Counted from the first letter of the stretch, positions 1 to 11,353 are shown. The stretch is 64,000 nt of DNA from Brasenia schreberi (GCA_036023115.1 JAYKKT010000041.1:6622501-6686500), one strand, 5' to 3'. Notes: a model not told the origin generated them from the sequence alone. Numbers and translations: made by a program.

Positions 1-82
1 GCATATGCAAACTTGGAGTCTTTGCCTCCAATCTCTTATAAAGCTGCAGAAGTGCTACAAAAATTCATGCAAAAAGCCATAG
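1..82 (+). other. Possible exon tail at the window edge
   Basis: The first 82 bases are open in frame 1 and read AYANLESLPPISYKAAEVLQ followed by KFMQKAI. They end at ATAG followed by GTAAGG, a good plant splice donor. The peptide looks helical and resembles no family I recognise. Nothing downstream in the next 2 kb looks like a continuing exon, so this may be the end of a gene lying to the left, a broken fragment, or chance. The open frame is short, so confidence is low. Confidence 0.2.
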
Positions 83-480
83 GTAAGGGTCTCTACCACT
101 TATATAATATTCAGTTTCTTCTACCTCAATATAGGTTATATCTTATACATCCTCATCTCTTCTATACTTAAGTATATTATCATCCCTTCTCTCCTTTCTT
201 GCTTGATTGCCTCCAAATCAATTTAAGAAGCCATAAGAAGTACATAGTTGTCATGTTTACATGCAATGATATGAGTATATAATCACTCTTACGGTGGATT
301 AATTACCCATAAGTTGTGTAAGGACATGCATTGGGTTATGATCGCATATATTTTTGAAGAGAGTTCTCCTCTTCGTGAGAGATGCATCGGGGATTTATAT
401 GTAGATGAGAACCCCCAAACAAATAAAAGTCCCCAACAAAATTCTTTGAATGATCATTAAGGATCAAATCGGATGCATCT
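83..480. other. No gene recognised, AT-rich
   Basis: AT-rich sequence with stops in all frames and no repeat or element boundary that I can see. Confidence 0.4.
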
Positions 481-1460
481 TTAGTTTCTATAAAGAAAAT
501 TATGCAGATTTCAACATACTACATAAATCTTGTCTGATCTTCAATTTTCTAGTCATCGTCTCTCAGCAAATAATTCTAAAATTTTGTCCATGAATGGTAC
601 AAATACCAGTCAATATATGGTAAAATTCTCAAAAATTTTGGACATAGGTGAGATAGACTAAAAGAGTCATTAAGAATCGGACTTAACCCAAAACAGAACC
701 TATCTGTGCCAAAATTTTTGTGGTAGAGTTTTGCTAAAACTATCATAACTCAGTCTGTAGGTACCCAAAAATATTGAAAATAGTTTCTTTGGAAAGCTAA
801 CATTCATAAATTTTTAAATTGTCATACAAATCGGAATCCCACATATAGAGATACAAGTATTTTACTGAGACTTTGTATCTTAGTCAAAGAAACTGTTCCA
901 AATTTCAGAATTACATTCTATTAGAAATTTTCTCTGTTTAATTCCAATCATTCAAAGACCCAAAAATACAAATAAAAAATTTCAATAAAGTTTTATACCT
1001 AAATCTCACTTAGGTAAAATTTTTGGGATTTTTGGATCCGTATAAAACAAAAACAAAAAAATATAAACTCCACTACTGAAAAACACAAACAATTTTGTTT
1101 CACAGAACCTTAATTGGTTTGGCCAAGTGAATACCTATTTGAAAAAGTTGTTTCAAGTGGAAACTGTTTTGAAAAAATCCCGGATTCGAAAATCACTCTT
1201 TTTAAGCGTTTAGGCTAACCCTTGAGCGCCGGCACAAGAAGACCTTTGATAATAAAAACCTACTTCTCCACAATCATCAAAATAGTCAGATAAATCTTTT
1301 TTCAAGTTTGAGTAAACTTGTTGGCACGCTCATGCATAATTTTTGCAATCAAAGTTTTAACTCTATCGAAAAATTTTGTTTACACAAATGATCTTGAGCA
1401 ACTTTATCTCTGAAACTTTAAGCAATAAGTGGGTCTTCATTTTTGGTTCCTTGGCTAGAT
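480..1460 (+). mobile_element. Decayed LTR fragment, plus orientation
   Basis: Around 1200-1345 the order of short motifs matches the 3' part of the large LTRs in this window. These are AAGCGTTTAGGCTAACCC, a 'cttgag...ccgg.acaagaag' stretch, a cytosine-rich 'tccacaat' piece and 'gtttgagtaaacttgttggc'. The same series occurs near 19310-19420 and 32960-33090 in plus orientation, and near 2450-2590, 8740-8860 and 14800-14940 in minus orientation. The preceding 500 bases resemble the low-complexity R/U5 region of those LTRs. Both ends are diffuse and no target duplication is visible. Confidence 0.4.
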
Positions 1461-2383
1461 CAAATGCCCATTTGGGTGAGCCCATAGTGGGACGCCCCAA
1501 GCTTATTCTCTTGTACCAAATTCAGCCCTAATATACCATATTAATTTTGTGGACCATCCATTGCATCCAAGCCAACCAAAGTGGGTCGAGCTAAGCCTTG
1601 AGTTTTCAATCAAATAGGTTGTCAAATCGGCATCAAGGTGACACAAGCAAATGTTAAGCTCGGATCTTCTAAGTGGGTCGACTAAGCTTAATACCTCAAG
1701 TAGGGTTAAGCCAAATTTTGGGACCAAAAAGGCTGAATTCAGCTTAGGCTAATGCGAGTTGAGTCAACCTTACTTTGTTAAGGTCATATGACTTAGTGAG
1801 CATCAAGTGACTTGGTCTGGGTCGAGTAGGATCAAGTCAAATCGAGCTAGGCTAGATGAACTCATTTCAAATGTGAATAATTTATTTAATTACATAACTA
1901 TATAATGTGAAGGAAATAATTAATTTACTTAATAGAAAGTAAAGTTTATTCCCAAAAAGGATGGGATTGTAGAAATTCTTTAGGCCCAAAACCACAAACC
2001 AAAAGAGATTTTTCCATAATATTTCCCATGATTTTCAGAAATCCATCTTTATTGGTATCAATAATAAAACTTTAAATACATGATACATATGAAAAATAAC
2101 CCCCTATATATACATTTTGAAGTCTCATTTGTATATGTTGTACCCACATTTGACGCATGATGTGTGCATATATACATATATATGTTATGAAATTCATATG
2201 TATATATATATATATATGTAAAGTCGACCCATATTGTGTATCCACTACGTATAACTCTCTTTTAATAAAAAACTCATGGACATGTATAATGTAAAAGCAA
2301 TTTAGTACTCTACTCTACCAGCTTTTAGCACAAATTGGGTTCAACTCGACTAGGACTTCACAAAGGGGCTGGCTAGACCAGGC
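1461..2383. other. No gene recognised
   Basis: No coding signal. 1560-1860 is rich in short GAGTCAA/TCGAGT-like words. A (TA)n microsatellite lies at about 2165-2218. Confidence 0.4.
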
Positions 2384-3798
2384 CGTAGATATGAAAATTT
2401 CACTCCAAGCCTATGTAGAGACTTGAAGTAAACTTCTCAAATCTACTTCTTTTATGTGTGAGTGTGCCAGCTAGTTTCTAAAACTAGCAAAAGTTTAAAA
2501 TCTGACTTTAGGAGATTATGGCTAAGCGAGATCTTTTCGCTTTAGGCCTTCTTGAACCGATGCTCAAGGACCAACCTAAGCACTTTGAGGATTTCATGTG
2601 TCTAGGTGAGATTCCAAATTCATGTTGAAAGATGATTGTGATAAAAGCAAACTCGTGCACTTTGGCCAAGAAAGTGAAAATCTTCAAGTTCTGAAAAACA
2701 AAAACTGATTCTGTTTTCAAAACTTATTCTCAAATTTTTCTTCATGACTTAGGGATCTCCGAAATTCATGAAACATTTACAAAACATAGAGTGGAATATG
2801 AGGATTCTATGCCTATTTTTACTTTGAAATTTGGTGTTGTGGATTTATAGAATTAAATCCAAAACTGCCCACTACTCAAATGTTTCAGAATACTTTGTTA
2901 TAGAAACATAGAGACCTAAAGAAACCTCTGTATATCGGTGTACATAATTCCAAATTATATGATTTTAATTTTTCTGAAAAGCTATAGATATTAGTTTTCC
3001 AGTAAAACTAATTTTATCAATTTTGGTTCACTATAAATAGAGTTATGAGACTTTTACCCAGACCCTATTGTAAAAAATGGACTGTACAAAAACAAAACCT
3101 GGATTTGAACGATATTTCCTTGTTTTATTCATAGATCTACCCAACCCTAAAATTCTTGAAAATGTTATGTCTAGTGGGATTGTGTGTGTAGATTTGGTGT
3201 CTTAAGTTTCAGATCATTCAGAGTAACAGTTTAGCAATGAAAAATATAATAATCGACATGTGAATGATACAGAAAAACAGGGTTTCAGGTTTTAGAATGT
3301 AAATGCATGCAACTCACCCGAATTTAAATTACATAAATACAACAACCCAAAGTAAATTATTGAAGGAAAATGAATGTAAATATTTATGTTAGCTTAAGAA
3401 TAGAGGGTATATAGAATATAGAGAGGTAGAAGAGGCATCAAAACGAACAAGTAGAAGGCATATGAAGAACCGAAATGAAATGACAGCACTCCTACTTCAT
3501 TACAACATGGGGGGAAGACTAGCTCCATTAATACAACCCCTTCTAAAATTGAATAGGAAGAAAAGAGAATTAAAACAAAAAGGGAGAAAAATACTTACAA
3601 TCACCAGCCCTCTAATGGATGCACGGTTTGAAGAAGGGACTCTTCTTCTTCTTCTTTTCTCCCACTCTCTCTTTTCTCTCACTCTTTCTCTATCTCTCTC
3701 TAGTGACAGCACTCCCTCTCTTTCCTAGGCTCTCTACACGTCTTCCCCCCTTGCTTGTGTCTCCCTCCAATGCTGGAAATGAGCTCTTCCAAGGTGCC

Positions 3799-3811
3799 TT
3801 TTTATAGGCTT
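3799..3811 (-). promoter_or_regulatory. LTR TATA box, duplication copy 1
   Basis: On the minus strand this reads AGCCTATAAAAAGGC. It lies at the U3/R transition by analogy with the equivalent boxes of the other LTRs. Confidence 0.55.
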
Positions 3812-5242
3812 TTTGGTGGGTCTTGGATTGGGCTTGAATGGGACCTTTTGGAACCCAAGTCTTAACCCAACTCTTGGCTGGCCACATGGGGTGTGCGGGC
3901 TGGGGAATGGTTCCCCTTGAGTCCATATAGGTTGGTTTTAGACTTTGGTGCAGCTCTTGGCTGGCCACAGCGAGATCTTTTCGCTTTAGGCCTTCTTGAA
4001 CCGATGCTCAAGGACCAACCTAAGCACTTTGAGGATTTCATGTGTCTAGATGAGATTCCAAATTCATGTTGAAAGATGATTGTGATAAAAGCAAACTCGT
4101 GCACTTTGGCCAAGAAAGTGAAAATCTTCAAGTTCTGAAAAACAAAAACTGATTCTGTTTTCAAAACTTATTCTCAAATTTTTTTTCATGACTTAGGGAT
4201 CTCCGAAATTCATGAAACATTTACAAAACATAGAATGGAATATGAGGATTCTATGCCTATTTTTACTTTGAAATTTGGTGTTGTGGATTTATAGAATTAA
4301 ATCCAAAACTGCCCACTACTCAAATGTTTCAGAATACTTTGTTATAGAAACATAGAGACCTAAAGAAACCTCTGTATATCGGTGTACATAATTCCAAATT
4401 ATATGATTTTAATTTTGCTGAAAAGCTATAGATATTAGTTTTCCAGTAAAACTAATTTTATCAATTTTGGTTCACTATAAATAGAGTTATGAGACTTTTA
4501 CCTAGACCCTATTGTAAAAAATGGACTGTACAAAAACAAAACCTGGATTTGAACGATATTTCCTCGTTTTATTCATGGATCTACCCAACCCTAAAATTCT
4601 TGAAAATGTTATGTCTAATGGGCTTGTGTGTGTAGATTTGGTGTCTTAAGTTTTAGATCATTCGGAGTAACAGTTTAGCAATGAAAAATATAATAATCGA
4701 CATGTGAATGATACAAAAAAACAAGGTTTCAGGTTTTAGAATGTAAATGCATGCAACTCACCCGAATTTAAATTACATAAATACAACAACCCAAAGTAAA
4801 TTATTGAAGGGAAATGAATGTAAATATTTATGTTAGCTTAAGAATAGAGGGTATATAGAATATAGAGAGGTAGAAGAGGCATCAAAACGAACAAGTAGAA
4901 GGCATATGAAGAACCGAAATGAAATGACAGCACTCCTACTTCATTACAACATGGGGGGAAGACTAGCTCCATTAATACAACCCCTTCTAAAATTGAACAG
5001 GAAGAAAAGAGAATTAAAACAAAAAGGGAGAAAAATACTTACAATCACCAGCCCTCTAATGGATGCACGGTTTGAAGAAGGGACTCCTCTTCTTCTTCTT
5101 CTTTTCTCCCACTCTCTCTTTTCTCTCACTCTTTCTCTATCTCTCTCTAGTGGCAGCACTCCCTCTCTTTCCTAGGCTCTCTACACGTCTTCCCCCCTTG
5201 CTTGTGTCTCCCTCCAATGCTGGAAATGAGCTCCTCCAAGGT

Positions 5243-5255
5243 GCCTTTTTATAGG
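5243..5255 (-). promoter_or_regulatory. LTR TATA box, duplication copy 2
   Basis: The same AGCCTATAAAAAGGC box in the second copy. It is the one nearer the LTR's U3 end, so it is likely the ancestral promoter position. Confidence 0.55.
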
Positions 5256-5854
5256 CTTTTTGATGGGTCTTGGATTGGGCTTGAATGGGACCTTTTGGAA
5301 CCCAAGTCTTAACCCAACTCTTGGCTGGCCACATGGGGTGTGCGGGGCTGGGGAATGGTTCCCCTTGAGTCCATATAGGTTGGTTTTAGACTTTGGTGCA
5401 GCCCATGTGATGGTGCACCCGATCCATCCTTGGTCAAGCCATGTGCACCTTGGCTAGAGCAACCGACTAGGACTTGACTTGCCTTGGTGCAGTCCATGCT
5501 ATGGATTATCCCACCACCTTACTTGACTTGGCCATTTGAATTTGAGGCTTTGAATGAGCTCAAATTCTTTATTTAAATCCTTGATCCATAACTTGGTTCG
5601 CACGAGCTTGGTCCTGGTTTGATGCAGGCTTGGCTCAACCGTCGCCTTGATCCTCGCTCCCATCTTGATTCATTCCAATCCTTGATTTGATTTGGGCCTC
5701 ATCCCTTCAGCTTTAACTTTGAAAATATTTAACTTTGAAATCTTTCTTTTAAAGATTTTGTGAAATTCCCAATTTAAAGTAGGAGTTTTACAACAAGTTG
5801 TTTTTTGAAATTGGAAGTATGCTTTGTTTTCAAAATTTATTTAGGTTGTTTACA

Positions 5855-5872
5855 GATGCTCCTCTTTGGCAT
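5855..5872 (-). other. Probable polypurine tract
   Basis: On the minus strand the sequence just before the LTR reads GCCAAAGAGGAGCATC and then TGTAAACAACC. A purine-rich stretch directly upstream of the 3' LTR is the plus-strand primer of LTR retrotransposons. The last bases (CATC) are not purine-only, so the exact edge is uncertain. Confidence 0.5.
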
Positions 5873-7064
5873 TAATCCAAATTTATTTGGATAATGGCAA
5901 AGAAAAAAATACCCCTTTTGATTTTACTTCCCAAATTGACTTGAGAATATAAACTTTCCTTCATTTCATAGTGTCCTTTCCTTGGATTATGGAGGAGGGG
6001 ACTTTAGCCAAAAGGGACTTGACTTACACTGAGTACTAGTACTAAACATGATCATGCATGGCTGACCTTTCGATTGGTATATGCATGCATGGTGTGTGAT
6101 GCAAATGAAATGTAATGTGATTCTTAGAGACTTATCTATGAGATGTATGAGCTTGAGGAGAAGCCTATGAAGGCCGGCTGCTCCAAATAAGACAATCCCA
6201 CGTTGTATGTTTCGACATTTGAGGTTTTCAAAATTCTTTTTCAAAGGGAACTCCTTTTAGTTTCTATCAAATGGATTTCCAACTTCTCATATTTTCCCTC
6301 ATTTGGGTTTTAATACCCACTACTTTAGCAGAGTTTTTGTAAGAAATTTTTGGAAGACATTTTAAAACTCTATTTCCCACATAACAAAGTCTAATTCTCA
6401 AACAAAATGAAATCCAAATAAGTAGATCCTATTCCTACTTTAGGATTTTCATGGACAAACCTTTCTCCATTGGGATAAGTTGTGGGGATTTGAGAAAGAG
6501 TTATCACGGTCCCTTCTGACGCGTCCCGCGGTTTAAGGCAAAAAGATGGAAATTGCTCTTTTTAAGTTTTGGCTTCTTTTTTTTTTCTTTCAAAGGGAAG
6601 TCCTCTTTTTCTTTTGGAGGAGTTTTTGTATTCCCTTTTTCTTTTTTCCTTTCAAAGAGAAGACCTCTTTTTTGAGGAGCTTTTGTATTTCCCTCTTCTT
6701 TTTCAAAAGAAATATCTCTTTTTGGAGGAGTTTTCGTATTCTCTTTTTCTTTTTGATTTTTACCAATTTTTCTTTTTGGGGAGAAGTAAAACGGGGGGAA
6801 CACTTATCTCTTTGGCTACTCGATTCAACTAAAAACATCCCATTTTATAATAGCATCTACTATTTGAAATATTTTGTTATTTTGAACTAGGCTTTACTTT
6901 GTAAGCCAAAGACTTTTGAAATGTTACCAAATGATTTTGAAAACTCTACTTTTCATAAAGCATCGATTTTCTCATTTAGGACCATACAATCCATCTTGAT
7001 CCTTCTTTCAAAAAGTTCAAAGGAGACCCATTTAAAATCTTTTTGAAAGAATTTAACATCAACC
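5873..7064 (-). other. 3' untranslated region of the Tat element
   Basis: Sequence between the integrase stop and the 3' LTR, with no retroviral-type coding signal. It holds the purine/pyrimidine tandem repeats at 6583-6765. Long, variable, repeat-bearing 3' untranslated regions are known in Tat/Ogre elements. Confidence 0.6.
6583..6765. repeat. Degenerate 60-bp tandem repeats, strand-asymmetric
   Basis: Three to four units of the form TTTCAAAGnGAAGnCCTCTTTT ... GGAGGAGTTTTTGTATTC ... CTTTTTC start near 6583, 6648 and 6703. The plus strand is strongly pyrimidine-rich and the minus strand purine-rich. ORFs on both strands (for example 6504-6803 and 6546-6890) come from this low complexity and are not genes. 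Confidence 0.7.
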
Positions 7065-8054
7065 CTATACATAGTATTTTTTTAAGTATTGGGCATTTAT
7101 AGAGTCTACTAAATTTATGCCCTCAACATCAATCAGCCAATATGCATTGTTTGTGATTGTTTCCCTTACAACATAGGGACCATCCCACTTGGGCCGCCAC
7201 TTTCTAAGTGGATGTGGACCACGATGATGGATGATTTTCAAAACAAGTTCTTCCACTTTGAAGTGGCGAGTCTTCATATGCTTTTCATAATATCGGGCCA
7301 CGCTTTACCGGTATGCATGTGCATGATCCATGGCAAGGAGCCTCTTCTCATCTAATAGGTCAAGCTCAGCCATCCTAGATTAAGGTAGAGTCTCTATAGG
7401 TAGATCGAGTGCAAGTGATGTATGAAATGAATGCAACTTGGTATGAATGGGGAGTATGGCATTTGTACCATAGACCAACTCGTATAATGTAGCATTTGTA
7501 GATGTTCGGATGGAAGTTCTATAAGCCCATAAGGCTTCATCTAGCTTCTCATGCCATGTCCTACCCTTCTCTAAAGCTTTTTCAATAATGCTTATGAGAG
7601 TTTTGTTTGTGGCTTCGGCTTGGCCATTGCCTTGAGGGTAGTAGGGCGATGAGAAGTGTTGAGTCATGCCATTATCCGACACTAGGTCCCTTGGAACTCC
7701 AAATCGAGCCAAGATATTTTTCTTAATGAATGCCACTACATGTTGTCCTTGGACATTAGCCAAGGAGGTAGCTTCAACCCTTTTAGAAAAATATTCAGTG
7801 GCTCTTAAGATGAACCTATGTCCATTTGATGCAGTTGGGGAGATTGGTCCTATAATGTCAAATGCCCACAAGGTGAAGGGCCATGGGCTTACAATGGAAT
7901 GCAAAGTGGACGATGGGATATGAATGGCATGTCCATGCACTTGACATTGATGACATTTCCTAACATGATCATGACAATCTTCCTTTAGGGTGGACCAAAA
8001 ATAACCGTCCCTAAGTATTTTTATGGCCATCATATTTGTATTCATGGAATTCAT
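7065..8054 (-). pseudogene. Ty3-gypsy integrase, broken
   Basis: Read on the minus strand. A zinc-binding H-H-C-C-type region has KCHQCQVHG preceded by GYFWSTLKEDCHDHVRKC. The core follows with the acidic residues in FDIIGP, LVSDNG and GNGQAEATNK. After that come LWAYRTSIRTSTNATLYELVYG, and a C-terminal tail with KWDGPYVVRETI ending LKKYYV. The segment between SDNG and the PYYPQGNG motif is about 15-20 residues shorter than the family norm, so the core has an internal deletion. In-frame stops lie near 7380 and 7312, and the N-terminal side is frameshifted near 8050. This enzyme would insert element cDNA into the genome; this copy cannot be functional. Confidence 0.9.
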
Positions 8055-8193
8055 GAATTATAGTCCTAGCCTCATCAAGCTCTACACATCTCAACAAGAT
8101 GCTAGTAAAACTCTTTTTGTAAAGAACCCCTCCCAAAATCACATATTTGGTTAAAATTTTTTGAATAAAAGCTTTATCTTTAGAATAAGCATA
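8055..8193 (-). pseudogene. Integrase N-terminal linker, frameshifted
   Basis: The minus strand encodes KDKAFIQKILTKYVILGGVL then YKKSFTSILLRCVELDEA and HEFHE. This is the usual linker between RNase H and the integrase zinc finger of Tat-type elements. The frame changes just before GYFW at about 8040, and there is a stop near 8190. Confidence 0.7.
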
Positions 8194-8664
8194 TTAGGAA
8201 AATCCCCCATTTTCCAAAAGGTTTTTAATGTCTTGAAACCAAGGTTTTTCAATTGAATTTTGGTCATTTTGACAAATCTCCAAATCATGGGTGGATGGAG
8301 TGGGTAAGTACAAGATCTCTAAGGACCGAGATCCTATAGTGGGGTCGAATCTTAGAGATGACCCTAGGGATGAGAGGGCATCTGCTATGGTATTGTCATC
8401 TCTACCTATATAGGTGAGGGTGCATGACTTGAAAGAATCAACCAACTGGGTGGCCAATTCATGGTATGGAATGAGTTTTTCATTTTTGACTTGCCAAATT
8501 TTCAAAACTTAGTTTATGCCAAGCATAGAATCTCCAAAGACTCCAATATATGATACCCTTAGATTTTTCAAAAGTTTTAGGCCTTGTATGAGTGCTTCAT
8601 ATTCAACCATATTATTTGAGCATGAAAAATATAGTTGAATTGCAATTAGGATTTCTCCTTTCTT
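8194..8664 (-). pseudogene. Second (Tat-type) RNase H, C-terminal part
   Basis: The minus strand gives NNMVEYEALIQGLKLLKN, then GVFGDSMLGIN, then KIWQVKNEKLIPYHELA, then YIGRDDNTIADALSSL. These carry the E, D and D residues typical of the additional archaeal-like RNase H of Tat elements. The N-terminal part lies at 11359-11440, beyond the solo LTR that splits the domain. A stop interrupts the frame near 8508. In an intact element this domain follows the normal RNase H and helps remove the RNA template. Confidence 0.85.
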
Positions 8665-8669
8665 AGGGG
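8665..8669. repeat. Target site duplication AGGGG (left)
   Basis: AGGGG immediately before the TGTAAACATG end of the solo LTR. It is identical to 11354-11358. Confidence 0.85.
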
Positions 8670-9164
8670 TGTAAACATGAAATTTTCTACTCCCAAGTTA
8701 TAAAACTCAAAGTAAACCTTTTCGTGCCTACTCTTGCGCGAGCGTGCCAGCTAGCTTACACAAACTAGCGAAGGTTTTAAAACATTTTCTGACTTTTGGC
8801 AATTGTAGGCAAGCAGACTCTTTTCGCTTTAAACCTTCTTGAACCGACGCTCAAGGGTCAGTTTAAGCACTTAGAAACTTCGACTTTTCCATAAGTATTT
8901 ACTTCAAACGACAAGTGTTTTGGGTGAATTTGGTTCGTGCACTCTTTTTCCAATCTTATTACGAAGGTTGGACGACCCTAAGTTTCTTGCAAGTTTTATT
9001 TGTTTAGGACTGATGTGTGTGCGGAATATGTGGCCTAGTTTCAGCATGTTTTTAGTGATTTGTTCGAGGGCTTTAGACACGATGAGTGAATGTAGAGATG
9101 CTAGAAATCTTTTTGGGTTTTTGAGAACGATGATGCGAACTCACCCAAATTGAAACTTGCACCC

Positions 9165-9625
9165 ACTCTACTTTCGCAAAAGTAAACTCACGCGAATTTA
9201 AATGCTTTCACTCTACTTTCACGAAAGTAAACTCATGCAAATTGAAGTGCTTTCACTCTACTTTCATGAAAGTAAACTCACGCAAATTTAAGTGCAGCCA
9301 CTCTACTTACGCGAAAGTAAAACTCACGCAAATTGAGGTGCTTTCACTCTACTTTTATGAAAGTAAACTCATGCAAATTTAAGTGCAGCCACTCTACTTA
9401 CGCGAAAGTAAAACTCACGCAAATTGAAGTGCTTTCACTCTACTTTCACGAAAGTAAACTCACGCCAATTTAAAGTGCAACCCCTCGACTTACACGAAAG
9501 TAAAACTCACACGAATTTAAAGTACAACTCACTCTACTTTCACGAAAGTAAAACTCACGCAAATTGAAAGTGCAACTCACTCTACTTTCACGAAAGTAAA
9601 ACTCATGCGAATTTAAATAAGTATA
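9165..9625. repeat. 46-bp minisatellite with palindromic core, about 10 copies
   Basis: The word CTCTACTTTCACGAAAGTAAA and variants recur at about 9165, 9211, 9256, 9301, 9347, 9392, 9438, 9484, 9532 and 9580, a period of 45-48 bp. Each unit carries the near-palindrome TACTTTCACGAAAGTA followed by ACTCACGCAAATTnAAGTGC. It lies in the transcribed part of the solo LTR, downstream of its TATA box in the element's sense. Confidence 0.9.
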
Positions 9626-10658
9626 CTTGCTTAAGAAAATATGGGATTCGAAGTATAGAATGTTTATAACGTATATTGAGGCAGAGAGCAGAAATGCTCA
9701 AGTGCATGTGAGTGTAAAGAGTGAAAAGGCTCAAGTGCTCGTGGGTGTGATCGTGTTCATCCACCAGTTAAGAGAGAAAAGGCTCAAGTGCTCGTGGGTG
9801 CGATCGTGTTTATGCACGAATATTACAACATGGGGGGAGGCTTCGCTCCATTAATACAACCCCATTCCGAATTGAATTTAAGGGAAAAAGTGGTTTAAAA
9901 TAAAAGTTTAAAGTACTTACAAATTCCCCGTTCAATTTAGTCTTTTGTACGCAGCCCCTTCGCTTCACTTGGTCGAGTTCCACCCTGGTGCAGCCGGTTG
10001 GTCAGTCGTGAGCTAGGTCAGCCCCAAGTTGCAGCCGGTCCTCCAATGTGCCGAGCCTTGGTCAACCGTGAGCTTGGTGCAGGTGTGGCCTAGTCAAGTC
10101 AGCCCAAGGTGCAACCGGTCCAAGGTATGGTTCGACCAAGCAACTGGCCCACGGTTTGGTGTGGTTCAGCCAAGCAGCTGGCCCACGGTTTGGTGTGGTT
10201 CAGCCCAAAGTGCATCCCACCTTGTTGCAACCACTTTCGTTGACCGAGTCTTCCTTCCACCTTGGTATGGTTCGGCCTGGTCTTGGTCAAGGTGGGTTCA
10301 GTTAAGTGCAGTCGGTCCAAGGGTGTAGTTCGGTTCAGCCGGTGCAAGGGTGCAATTCGGTTCAGCTCCAAGTGGATGTGGTTCGGTCAAGAGCTAGCTC
10401 ACCTTGTTGCAGCCAGTCCTTCCAGGTGCAGCCTTGGTGCAACCCACTTATTGGTGTGGTTCGGCCAAGCCTCCAAGGCCAGCCGTGTGGTCAACCCTCC
10501 TTTGTGCAACCCACTCCCTAGCTCGAGCCCACTTGGTTGCAACCCACCCCCTACGTCAAGCCCACAAGCCCACCTTTGTTGACTTTCACTCCCTCTCTCT
10601 CCTCCTTTCCCAAAGCTCCCAAAATTTCCAAAGTGTGTTCACATGAACCCCCTTGGCC

Positions 10659-10671
10659 CTATTTATAGGCC
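10659..10671 (-). promoter_or_regulatory. LTR TATA box
   Basis: The minus strand reads GGCCTATAAATAGGGCC. It lies about 690 bp from the LTR's U3 end, at the same relative place as the boxes in the two plus-strand LTRs. Confidence 0.55.
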
Positions 10672-11353
10672 AAGGGTGGTTCTTTGGATCGGGTTTGGAT
10701 CCTTGGATCCAACCCGATCCAATCTTAAATGAGACCTGGATCTGAATCTTTTGGTCCAAATCTAATCCAAACTTTTCTTTTTGAGTCCTTCTTTGGTGCA
10801 TGAAACAGACAGTTCCTTGGTGCGATTTTAGGTTGAGTTTTTCCCAGTCTTTTTGACCAGCCAATTTCTCACTTTCAGGACTTTTTGACCTTTGGTTTTG
10901 ATCTGTCGGGTCCCGTCTTAAGCTTGTTTTTTATGAGGTCAATCTCAGATTTTCAAACGGATTCTGATTCTCATTTTGATAGGCCCGGTTCTATGATTTC
11001 TGACTACTTCATCAGAGTCTTGATTTCATTTTGTATTTTGAAGCTGAATTTGACTTTTGAAATGGACACCAATTTTGATCCTCTATGTCGCTTGTATTCG
11101 GATAGGCTGGGCCTCTCCTTCACTTTTGACTTGAGCTCGAGCTAGATTTTGGATCAGGTTTCACCTATCCGTTTGAGTTGTTTCGCAATCCTTGGGTTTT
11201 TGACTTTGAATTTAAAACCTTTGTTTTGAAATATTTTTTGAAAATGTTAAAACTTCAAAGTTTTTGGGGTTTTGAAAGTTCAAAACAAGGTTGTGAGCTG
11301 GTTTTCAAAATTCAGGAGTTTGTTGAAAACATTCCCATTTTGGGGTGTTTACA

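Larger units (their letters stand above)
2525..5402. repeat. 1.44-kb tandem direct duplication inside the LTR
   Basis: Copy 1 (2525-3954) and copy 2 (3969-5402) both run from AGCGAGATCTTTTCGC to GACTTTGGTGCAGC and are near-identical by eye, with a few substitutions and 1-3-bp indels. One indel is an extra CTT-type triplet in the pyrimidine tract near 5090. The 14 bases between them, TCTTGGCTGGCCAC, repeat a word found inside each copy (about 3875 and 5317). This suggests a template switch or microhomology-mediated repair at the junction. The duplication doubles the LTR promoter box and leader. Confidence 0.9.
2384..5854 (-). mobile_element. 3' LTR of a Tat-type Ty3-gypsy element
   Basis: The right edge ends in GTTTACA, so on the minus strand the LTR starts TGTAAACAACC, like the ends of the solo LTRs at 11353 and 16345. 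The left edge starts CGTAGATATGAAAATTTC, matching TGTAGATGTGAATTTT at 14748 with the terminal TG mutated to CG. It lies just beyond the integrase and a purine tract, where a 3' LTR is expected for the minus-strand element. About 3.47 kb long, it is enlarged by an internal tandem duplication. Its overlapping ORFs are low-complexity shadows and I do not regard them as coding. Confidence 0.75.
8670..11353 (-). mobile_element. Solo LTR nested in the RNase H domain
   Basis: The 2684-bp segment begins TGTAAACATGAAATTTTC and ends GGGGTGTTTACA, flanked on both sides by AGGGG. Minus orientation is shown by TGTAAACACCCC at the right end and a TATA box (GCCTATAAATAGGG) near 10660. Removing it rejoins the second RNase H reading frame across the target site, except for one in-frame stop just upstream. 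No internal pol lies between the ends, so it is most likely a solo LTR left by LTR-LTR recombination. Short ORFs inside (10029-10582 and others) are low-complexity and not genes. Confidence 0.9.

Noticed and set aside
3462..5334. Several 60-100-codon ORFs repeated twice
   Set aside because: The repetition comes from the 1.44-kb LTR duplication and the frames coincide with CTT/TCT tracts. No protein family resemblance.
9165..9625. CRISPR-like array
   Set aside because: Regular 46-bp spacing, but the whole unit is repeated with no unique spacers, and the setting is a plant LTR.
10029..10582. Overlapping ORFs of 71-106 codons on both strands
   Set aside because: They lie in the U3/R part of a solo LTR, are made of GGTGCAGCC / GGTTCGGCC-type repeats and show no domain. 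They are a product of local GC-rich repetition.
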